DNA of 6,542 nt from contig JBHICC010000075.1 in assembly GCA_046759385.1 (NCBI GenBank), forward strand, positions 1-6,542, given 5' to 3'. Below are positions 1 to 5,092 of the stretch, in pieces (the first letter of the stretch is position 1; each line of letters opens with the position of its first letter). The position numbers and the translations under genes were made by a program. The notes under the pieces are model-generated. The model had not been told where the DNA came from. It did no database searches and saw nothing but the letters and a program-made list of their open reading frames with translations. The stretch comes from JBHICC01 sp046759385 (GTDB taxonomy: Bacteria; Pseudomonadota; Gammaproteobacteria; Acidiferrobacterales; SPGG2).

Positions 1-937
1 GTGAGTCTGTTCGCTCCGCTTCGGATCGGGCCTGTGCTATCAGCCATTCTCTGAACTTTCGGGTCTTGGGCTTTTGCTCGACCTCGGGGGTGCTGACGGC
101 ATAAAATGCGTTGGCCGTTTCAAAACGGCCTTGGAAAGGCTTGATCAACCGGCCCGTACTAAGTTCATTGCCTACCATCGTGTTCCAGGCCAGTGCGATA
201 CCCTGTCCATGCAGGGCTGCCTGAATGAGCGTATCGCAGCGGGGAAAGCGCGGTCCTTCCTTGAGGCATGGGAAAACCGGTTGACCAAGCTGCTGCACCC
301 AGTTGCTCCAATCGCCTGCGCTTTCAGGCTCACGCTCCGAGACCTCGTTGTGCAACAGGGTGTAGTGGCACAGATCAGAAGGTTTACGCAGCGGCCTACG
401 GGGATCGAGGAGGGACGGGCTGCAGGCCACGAAGACCTGCTCTCTCATTAGCTCGGTAACATGCAGGTCGGGATAGTTTTTACGGCTGAATCTGATCATC
501 ATGTCTATATCCCGCAGGGTGCGCAAGTCGATCGCATCATCGATGGCGTCGATACGCACATCAATGCCCGGGTATTGGTCACGAAACTGTCCGAGCCGCG
601 GTATCAACCAATTCATCGCGAATGCCGATCCGACACTGACGGTCAACACACCTTCGTTGTCCTCAGCCTGGAGCCGTCTAATGGTCTCATCGATCTCATA
701 CAGCGCATTGCGCACCACGGCCAATAGCCCCCTCCCCTCGTCCGTGAGTTCGAGCTGGCGGATGTGTCGTCGAAACAGTTTAAACCCCAAGCGCTCCTCG
801 AGGTGTTTTATCTGCTGGCTCACGGCACCTTGCGTCAGATACAGCTCCCTCGCCGCCTTGGTGAAGCTGAGATGTCTGGCAGCGGCCTCAAATGTACGCA
901 GCGCAGAAAGTTGGATTTTAGAGAGGGAGCTATGCAT
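1..937 (-). CDS. LysR-family transcriptional regulator, GcvA type (C-terminus cut by window edge)
   Basis: Reading the minus strand from the ATG at 937-935 gives 312 open codons with no stop before the left edge. This is about full length for GcvA-type regulators (roughly 300-310 residues), so only a few residues should be missing. The N-terminus has the LysR winged helix-turn-helix: LRTFEAAARHLSFTKAA (about 13-29), TQGAVSQQI (35-43), LEERLG (46-51), then LFRR and LTDEG. From about residue 96 the effector-binding domain begins (LTVSVGSAFAMNWLIPRL, like GcvA and AmpR). It is a DNA-binding cytoplasmic activator or repressor responding to a small ligand; which ligand cannot be read from sequence. 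It is divergent from the aminotransferase operon and probably controls it, as LysR regulators commonly do (inference). No Shine-Dalgarno precedes the start, and a promoter lies so close that the mRNA may be leaderless. Confidence 0.93.
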   Translation of the reverse strand, partial: MHSSLSKIQLSALRTFEAAARHLSFTKAARELYLTQGAVSQQIKHLEERLGFKLFRRHIRQLELTDEGRGLLAVVRNALYEIDETIRRLQAEDNEGVLTVSVGSAFAMNWLIPRLGQFRDQYPGIDVRIDAIDDAIDLRTLRDIDMMIRFSRKNYPDLHVTELMREQVFVACSPSLLDPRRPLRKPSDLCHYTLLHNEVSEREPESAGDWSNWVQQLGQPVFPCLKEGPRFPRCDTLIQAALHGQGIALAWNTMVGNELSTGRLIKPFQGRFETANAFYAVSTPEVEQKPKTRKFREWLIAQARSEAERTDS

Positions 938-950
938 TAGTCTAGCTAAT
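936..950. promoter_or_regulatory. Palindromic LysR-type binding box, ATTAG-N5-CTAAT
   Basis: The 15-bp sequence ATTAGTCTAGCTAAT has perfect 5-bp inverted arms and contains the T-N11-A spacing (T937, A949) typical of LysR boxes. CTAAT is also the core reported for E. coli GcvA sites. It overlaps the start codon and predicted transcription start of the LysR gene, so the regulator could repress itself here. It also lies where the -35 of a divergent promoter with -10 at 964-969 would be. Binding is inferred from pattern and position. Confidence 0.5.
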
Positions 951-979
951 ATATAGATTAAATATACTGATTTGTCGAG
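950..979 (-). promoter_or_regulatory. Predicted sigma70-type promoter of the LysR gene
   Basis: On the minus strand TCGACA (979-974, five of six bases of the -35 consensus) is followed after 18 bp by TATATA (955-950, four of six; an overlapping TATATT lies two bases further). A start about 7 nt beyond the -10 would fall near 943, only some 6 nt before the ATG at 937. That fits the missing Shine-Dalgarno and points to a nearly leaderless mRNA. Predicted from sequence only. Confidence 0.45.
964..969 (+). promoter_or_regulatory. Candidate -10 element (TATACT) for the aminotransferase operon
   Basis: TATACT matches the -10 consensus at five of six bases and points toward the operon. No good -35 is found 16-18 bp upstream; that place is taken by the palindromic LysR box, as in activator-dependent promoters. 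If used, transcription would start near 976 and give a leader of about 275 nt. No other convincing promoter was seen before 1251. Weak evidence because the site is only six bases in an AT-rich patch. Confidence 0.25.
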
Positions 980-1047
980 TCCTTAAAAACCCAGCACATT
1001 AAGTCCGATGCATTGGCGACGCTACTGGCTTATATTAGGAAGTCATA

Positions 1048-1184
1048 GTCCGGGAAGGACCGCGCCGCAACTCCGAAACCGCCGCGGCGCGACCCCCCCG
1101 GGCTGGGTGAGGGCTACGAACGAAGGAAACGCTCCTAGCGGGGCAAGTTGCACAAGGACGTGGGTGGGGCCTCGCCGAACCCAG
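1048..1184 (+). promoter_or_regulatory. GC-rich, strongly foldable leader upstream of the aminotransferase operon
   Basis: Three consecutive inverted repeats are visible. GTCC (1048-1051) pairs with GGAC (1057-1060). CGCGCCGC (1061-1068) pairs perfectly with GCGGCGCG (1084-1091) around a 15-nt loop. CTGGGT plus GAGG (1103-1112) pairs with CCTC plus ACCCAG (1170-1173 and 1179-1184), with an internal loop, enclosing a smaller CGCT/AGCG hairpin (1130-1139). No convincing protein is encoded here. This could be a structured 5' leader with a control function, or merely a GC-rich spacer. It does not match any riboswitch class I can name with confidence. The remaining stretch, 1185-1250, holds the Shine-Dalgarno AAGGAGG (1237-1243) of the next gene. 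Confidence 0.35.
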
Positions 1185-1250
1185 ATAAGGAGCTAACACC
1201 GGAGACCAGCGCAGACCGGACGGTACAGCAGTACAGAAGGAGGGTGGGCC

Positions 1251-2579
1251 ATGGCTGTGGCATCATTTAAACAAGCCCGCATACCGGCCGATGATTCAGA
1301 TCAGCGGGATGCCTTTACTCGTCATGAATCGGATGTTCGTTCGTATTGCCGGAAATTTCCATCCGTCTACGTAAGCGCGTCTAGCGCCACGATCGTTGAC
1401 GAGGACGGGCGGGAATACATTGATTTTCTCAGCGGTGCCGGTGCGCTCAACTACGGCCACAACCCCGAGCCTATAAAGCGCGCCGTGGTGCGTTACCTCT
1501 GTGACAACGGCATTCTCCATGCTCTCGACCTGTACACGGCAGCAAAACGCGATTTCATACAAGCTTTTCACGAGACTGTCCTACAACCGCGCGGGCTTCA
1601 TTACAAACTCGCCTTTCCCGGGCCGACGGGGACCAACGCCGTCGAACTGGCGGTGAAGTTTGCGCGCCAGGTCACCAAGCGAGAGACGGTTGTCGCTTTT
1701 ACGAACGCTTACCACGGAGTGTCCTTAGGTTCACTGGCACTCACCGGTAACCGCAGCAAGCGCGCTGCTGCCGGAATCTGCCTGCCCGGCGTTGCGCGCT
1801 TGCCCTATGACGGCTACCTCGGTGACGGCTTCGATACGGCGGCATTGTTCGAGCGCTTTCTCGATGACGAAGGAAGCGGCATCGACATGCCGGCTGCCGT
1901 CATCGTCGAAACGGTCCAGGGGGAAGGCGGCCTGAATAGCTGCTCGCCCCAGTGGCTGCGCCGAATCTGCGAAACGGCTAGACGCCATGGCGTCGTCACT
2001 ATCGTCGATGACATCCAGGTCGGGTGCGGTCGCACGGGCACATTCTTCAGCTTCGAAGGCGCCGGCATCGACCCGGACGTTGTGTGTCTTTCCAAGTCAC
2101 TAAGCGGTATCGGCCAGCCGTTCTCGCTGGTCTTGCTCAAGCCAGAGCTCGACTGCCTGCCACCCGGAGCGCACGACGGCACATTCCGCGGCAATAACCT
2201 CGCTTTCGTTAGCGCCAGGGCGGCCCTACGGTATTGGTCAGATCCGCTCTTCCAATCATGTCTCGAACGTCTGTGCAGGGCCTTGCCTGATCGCTTGGAT
2301 GCTATCGCCCGGCGATTTTCCGAGCTCCACACGCGTGTCGTGGGGCGGGGCGCCATCCTGGGGCTTACGTGGCCGGATGCGACGATGGCAGATCGGGTAT
2401 CGGCGGCCGCTTTCGAGCGGGGCTTGATCATCGAGACTTGCGGTGCCCGAGATGAGGTGCTCAAGTTGTTGCCGCCGTTGACGATCCGCGGCGACGAGCT
2501 CGATTCAGGTCTCGAGAAACTGCAGGGGGCCATCGCCGACGCTGCGAGGCATGCAAGGGCTCTCATCGCCAGAGGCTAG
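1251..2579 (+). CDS. ectB: EctB-type diaminobutyrate--2-oxoglutarate aminotransferase (PLP, class III)
   Basis: The 442-residue protein is a class-III PLP aminotransferase closely resembling EctB. These enzymes move the amino group of glutamate onto L-aspartate 4-semialdehyde, giving L-2,4-diaminobutyrate. Visible signatures are ESDVRSYCRKFP near the N-terminus, DEDGREYIDFLSGAGALNYG, the cofactor phosphate loop GPTGTNAVE (124-132), VETVQGEGG, VDDIQVGCGRTG (D253 to hold the pyridine nitrogen), the Schiff-base lysine K282 in LSKSLSG, and FRGNNLAFV. Length is slightly above EctB's usual 420 or so. Start ATG 1251 has a strong Shine-Dalgarno, AAGGAGG at 1237-1243, 7 nt away. It is first of a tight operon with a sulfotransferase and a carbamoyltransferase, without ectA, ectC or a decarboxylase, so ectoine is not the evident product. 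A related substrate is possible; the family call is firm, the exact substrate is inferred. Confidence 0.9.
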   Translation: MAVASFKQARIPADDSDQRDAFTRHESDVRSYCRKFPSVYVSASSATIVDEDGREYIDFLSGAGALNYGHNPEPIKRAVVRYLCDNGILHALDLYTAAKRDFIQAFHETVLQPRGLHYKLAFPGPTGTNAVELAVKFARQVTKRETVVAFTNAYHGVSLGSLALTGNRSKRAAAGICLPGVARLPYDGYLGDGFDTAALFERFLDDEGSGIDMPAAVIVETVQGEGGLNSCSPQWLRRICETARRHGVVTIVDDIQVGCGRTGTFFSFEGAGIDPDVVCLSKSLSGIGQPFSLVLLKPELDCLPPGAHDGTFRGNNLAFVSARAALRYWSDPLFQSCLERLCRALPDRLDAIARRFSELHTRVVGRGAILGLTWPDATMADRVSAAAFERGLIIETCGARDEVLKLLPPLTIRGDELDSGLEKLQGAIADAARHARALIARG

Positions 2580-2583
2580 GAAC

Positions 2584-3669
2584 ATGAGTGGAAAAAGCAT
2601 AGCCATGAAGCAAGAACGGGTCGTCGTTGTCTCACCCCAGAAATCGGGCACGCACCTAATTCAGGAGCTCATGGTGCACCTGGGTTACGGCATGTCAGGC
2701 GACTCTAGAATCACCCCCGACATCCAACCAAGGTTTACCGCTGAGCACAGGGCGACGCTACGCCAGTTCGCGCTGTCGGAACAAGAGCAAGGATACTATG
2801 GTCGGAGTTCCGCTCACATGCGTGACACCCTTGATTGGGAGGCCTGGCTGCGCGTCGCGCGTAGCTGGCAGATGCGCCTAGGCGCTCCTGTGGAGAACCG
2901 CTACGGAACGGATATCGCGCAAGGCATGGAATCCGCCTACCAGACTACAAAGTTGATGCGCATGCGCTTTTCCGAAACGCCACCCAACATCTGTTGGATT
3001 TATCACCAGTTTGACGTCAACACAGTCGACGGACTGTTTCTGCGGGAGTGGAGCGAGACCCAACGGCCGAAGATCATATTGAACATGCGCGACCCAAGGG
3101 ACGTCATGGTGTCGTTTGTGAATTATCTGTGCGGTCATACCGGGCGCGGCTTTGGGAATTTTGCCGTCTATCAAGTGATGTCACGCACACTGAGCAAGTT
3201 CGATTCCTTCGAGGACAAGCTCACCTATGCGCTGGAGGATATCAACTTTCCGGGGCACGGTGACCTTCGCGACCTCTATTGGCTTTTCAAACACCCGTAT
3301 GTCTGCACAGTACGCTTCGAAGAGCTTATCGGCTCGAAAGGAGGTGCGTCACGCGAGCAGCAAGTTAGCGCAATTCAACGGATTCTCACGCATTTAAACA
3401 TCAGCCACGATCCTGAAGAGCTTGCCGAGAAAGTCTACAATCCGCATGCATTCACGTTTCACAAGGGCAAAACAGGATCGTGGCGAAAATACTTCACTCC
3501 GCGGCACCTCGATCTTTGCGAAAAGCGGTTTGGCGAGGTTCTGGATCTGTTCGGATACCGCGAGGAGCAGGAGGATTGGCATGGATATAGTCGCGATAGA
3601 AGAGTTATCAAGCGAGCAACTTTGGGATCTACTCGTGTTGGCCGAGCAGGAATCCCACCAGCTGCGTGA
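2584..3669 (+). CDS. PAPS-dependent sulfotransferase
   Basis: The 361-residue protein has the marks of the P-loop sulfotransferase family, which transfers sulfonate from 3'-phosphoadenosine 5'-phosphosulfate to a hydroxyl or amine. The 5'-phosphosulfate loop is SPQKSGTH (17-24) after a hydrophobic strand. The 3'-phosphate motif is NMRDPRDVMVSF (167-178). Near the end, KGKTGSWRKYFT (294-305) is the counterpart of the RKGxxGDWKxxFT element. No signal peptide or membrane segment is seen, so it is cytosolic; the acceptor is unknown. ATG 2584 was chosen because it follows the aminotransferase stop by four bases with AGAGG eight bases upstream. ATG 2551 (372 residues, overlapping) and ATG 2605 (354 residues) are alternatives. 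The family's core ends around GYREEQEDWHG; the remaining 27 residues, basic and unstructured, are read through the start of the next gene and may be a late extension. Confidence 0.88.
   Translation: MSGKSIAMKQERVVVVSPQKSGTHLIQELMVHLGYGMSGDSRITPDIQPRFTAEHRATLRQFALSEQEQGYYGRSSAHMRDTLDWEAWLRVARSWQMRLGAPVENRYGTDIAQGMESAYQTTKLMRMRFSETPPNICWIYHQFDVNTVDGLFLREWSETQRPKIILNMRDPRDVMVSFVNYLCGHTGRGFGNFAVYQVMSRTLSKFDSFEDKLTYALEDINFPGHGDLRDLYWLFKHPYVCTVRFEELIGSKGGASREQQVSAIQRILTHLNISHDPEELAEKVYNPHAFTFHKGKTGSWRKYFTPRHLDLCEKRFGEVLDLFGYREEQEDWHGYSRDRRVIKRATLGSTRVGRAGIPPAA
3569..3574 (+). promoter_or_regulatory. Shine-Dalgarno AGGAGG that fixes the carbamoyltransferase start
   Basis: AGGAGG ends six bases before the ATG at 3581. 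The open frame reaches back to an ATG at 3422, but those extra 53 codons lie wholly inside the sulfotransferase gene and resemble nothing in the carbamoyltransferase family. The ribosome site and family length therefore both favour 3581. The site itself sits within the sulfotransferase coding sequence, so translation of the two genes may be coupled. Confidence 0.75.
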
Positions 3670-4534
3670 AACCCTGCAGGGCCTGAGCATTGCCTTGATC
3701 ATGTTTGATCAGTCGACGCGTACGCGCATGTCGACGCTGCGTGCGTGTGCCTCAAAGGGAGCCTCTGTCATCGAGGTCGATGTTAACAAGACCCAAACAC
3801 CCTTCGGTGAGTCATTTGATGACATGGTCTCGATGATCACGTTATATAACGACTGCGTGGTTATCCGCGATGCCAAGAACACGGATAATTTGGCTCGCTG
3901 GCGCAAAAACCAGCATTGTCCGGTGATAAACGCCCTCAACAAGCGGGAACACCCCACCCAAGCCCTAGCTGATCTGCTCACCATTCAGCAGGAGTTCGGC
4001 CTTTTCAGAAACTTGGCGGTCCTGTACACAGGTCCAATCAACAATACCTCACGCTCGCTGTGTCTCGCACTGGCAAAGGTGAGAGTCCGCAGGATTAGCA
4101 TCTGCGCGCCTCCGTCGTTGACCGAAGACGCCGAACGCCGGGAGCTTGTCCGTGCGTTGCAATCGAGCCCGGCCTCGTTGAGTCTCTTCGACACGATGCA
4201 GGATGTCGAACGCGACGGCGACCACTATGATGTGTTCTACGCCTGCCGATGGGCGTCGATGGGCGAGAGCCCACCGGTGCAAAACTGGCGTGATCACGTA
4301 GCCCACGCACGTATAACCAGGCGCCATCTCGACATCATCGGTAAACCCTCTTCGATCGTGATGCACGACCTACCGGCGCATCGCGGGGAAGAAATCGAGG
4401 GCGCCTTACTTGACTCGCCGGCAAGCCGCATCATGCCGCAGGCGCGGAACAAGATTTTTGGCATGGCTGCCAGCCTGGACTACGCGCTTGGCCGAGGCGT
4501 TCGCCAGCCTGTCAGAGCCGAAATGGGCATATAA
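3581..4534 (+). CDS. Ornithine-carbamoyltransferase-family enzyme with altered acceptor site
   Basis: The 317-residue protein is about the usual length for aspartate/ornithine carbamoyltransferases. Its carbamoyl-phosphate side is intact: DQSTRTRMS (43-51), the arginine of VVIRD, and HPTQALAD (124-131). It also has the GES segment seen in ornithine enzymes, NN in the GPINNTSRSL loop, SMGE (226-229) and MHDLPAHRGEE (261-271). Two key residues differ. In ornithine enzymes the D-x-x-x-S-M-G element supplies an Asp that binds ornithine, but here it is C222 (CRWASMGE). The Cys of HCLP is here D263 (HDLP). The acceptor is therefore probably not ornithine; diaminobutyrate made by the upstream EctB-type enzyme is a natural candidate (inference). 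An alternative is a modified ornithine enzyme resistant to a toxin. The gene begins 89 nt inside the sulfotransferase gene and ends in TAA within a repeated segment. Confidence 0.88.
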   Translation: MDIVAIEELSSEQLWDLLVLAEQESHQLRETLQGLSIALIMFDQSTRTRMSTLRACASKGASVIEVDVNKTQTPFGESFDDMVSMITLYNDCVVIRDAKNTDNLARWRKNQHCPVINALNKREHPTQALADLLTIQQEFGLFRNLAVLYTGPINNTSRSLCLALAKVRVRRISICAPPSLTEDAERRELVRALQSSPASLSLFDTMQDVERDGDHYDVFYACRWASMGESPPVQNWRDHVAHARITRRHLDIIGKPSSIVMHDLPAHRGEEIEGALLDSPASRIMPQARNKIFGMAASLDYALGRGVRQPVRAEMGI

Positions 4535-4586
4535 TCGCATCCGAAGTTTGCGTGCTGTTTATCGCCAGCGTGCTAGTGATGTAGAT
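4517..4586 (+). repeat. 70-bp direct repeat, left copy
   Basis: This segment recurs at 6416-6485 with 63 of 70 bases identical. It covers the end of the carbamoyltransferase gene (codons for AEMGI and stop) plus what corresponds to the first 18 codons of the exporter gene. The seven mismatches are at 4519, 4533, 4536, 4550, 4551, 4578 and 4582. Similarity fades on both sides, though ATACT at 4592-4596 may match 6494-6498 after a small deletion. Confidence 0.9.
4531..4584 (+). pseudogene. Dead 5' fragment of a LysE/RhtB exporter gene
   Basis: Read in the frame of the intact exporter gene at 6430, this stretch gives xIASEVCVLFIASVLVM followed by TAG (4582-4584), matching the intact N-terminus except for one residue (Cys for Tyr) before the stop. 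The start codon has become ATA (4531-4533), and a CAG to TAG change gives the stop. The conserved TPGPD motif that should follow is gone. It cannot make a protein from this start. It lies directly after the carbamoyltransferase stop, where a coupled exporter gene would be expected. Confidence 0.75.
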
Positions 4587-4984
4587 TCAAATACTCATTA
4601 TGGTTCTCGGGGTAGGACAAATTATCCGAGAAAGCGCGCTACTGCCTAACTTGTTGGGCTTGGCCGGTGCGGCGAGCCAGGTTTTCTACACTTGCCGTCG
4701 GCGCCCATCCGTTCCGTGAAGGGCACGTCCTTGCCCGATCCGGCCGAAGCCCCAAGAGCGGGACTGGGCCGACATTAGCTGTGGTAATCAATGAATTAGA
4801 TATTATCGCTTGTAGGGGCTTAAATCGCCGACAACACTTAAAGAAGCGCATTACGAAAGCTATTTCGTGATGACGCGGAAGTTGGATGTGAGTGACCCTG
4901 GATCGGTTGGGCGGGGTCGACAGGTTAGTCCGCATTCTCCGGGTTGTAGGACTTCACCAAACCTTACCACACACGGACGCGTGG
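4587..4984. other. Gene-free stretch between the repeat and the HD-GYP leader
   Basis: About 400 bp without a convincing gene. Short open frames on both strands have no recognisable family motifs. Composition shifts from GC-rich (4640-4780) to AT-rich (4781-4870). One perfect hairpin is present: ACGAAA (4853-4858) and TTTCGT (4863-4868) around GCTA, with no T-run after it, so it is not a clear terminator. Immediately after the repeat the plus strand has a hydrophobic frame (VLGVGQII, then LLGLAGAASQVFY up to about 4690) that could be further exporter remnant, but it is too weak to call. No insertion sequence ends were recognised. Confidence 0.5.
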
Positions 4985-5086
4985 GCGTGACGCAGGAGAC
5001 TGCGTACGCGGCCCCGCCCCTCCTCCATCCCCATGTAGCACACGCTCCGCACGGGCCAGGGACGCAGCCGTGCCAGGCGGGGAGGT
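4985..5086 (+). promoter_or_regulatory. Foldable 5' leader that could hide the HD-GYP ribosome site
   Basis: Three helices are visible. The first is a hairpin with ACGCAG (4990-4995) and CTGCGT (5000-5005) around a GAGA tetraloop, extended past a bulged G by GCGT (4985-4988) with ACGC (5006-5009). The second pairs CCCCGCC (5012-5018) with GGCGGGG (5076-5082), which overlaps the Shine-Dalgarno GGAGGT (5081-5086). Nested inside is GCACGG (5049-5054) with CCGTGC (5068-5073). The second helix would limit ribosome access, a design seen in riboswitches and RNA thermometers. No ligand class was recognised, and the helices may be chance in GC-rich sequence. Confidence 0.4.
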
Positions 5087-5092
5087 ACGGTT

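Noticed and set aside
74..956. Open frames on the plus strand (74-451, 461-727, 501-956)
   Set aside because: They lie opposite the LysR gene, have no family motifs and no ribosome sites, and are shadows of it.
1040..1216. Cobalamin-riboswitch-like fragments (GTCCGG and CCGCAACT near 1048-1072, GGAGACCAGC at 1201-1210)
   Set aside because: The fragments resemble parts of the cobalamin riboswitch, but the B12 box matches only partly, the spacing and helix order do not fit, and the downstream genes have no link to cobalamin.
1814..2566. 250-codon open frame on the minus strand
   Set aside because: It lies wholly antisense to the aminotransferase gene, is rich in Ser, Arg and Pro with no motif, and is typical of a GC-rich shadow frame.
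3422..3580. Longer start for the carbamoyltransferase at ATG 3422
   Set aside because: The extra 53 residues overlap the sulfotransferase core, do not resemble the family, and lack a ribosome site, whereas 3581 has AGGAGG at the right distance.
1251..4534. Ectoine biosynthesis operon
   Set aside because: Only the EctB-type enzyme is present. The next genes are a sulfotransferase and a carbamoyltransferase, not the acetyltransferase and synthase of ectoine formation.
4639..4935. 98-codon minus-strand frame and 67-codon plus-strand frame (4667-4870) as transposase remnants
   Set aside because: No DDE, HTH or other transposase motif and no terminal inverted repeats could be recognised, so a mobile element cannot be supported.
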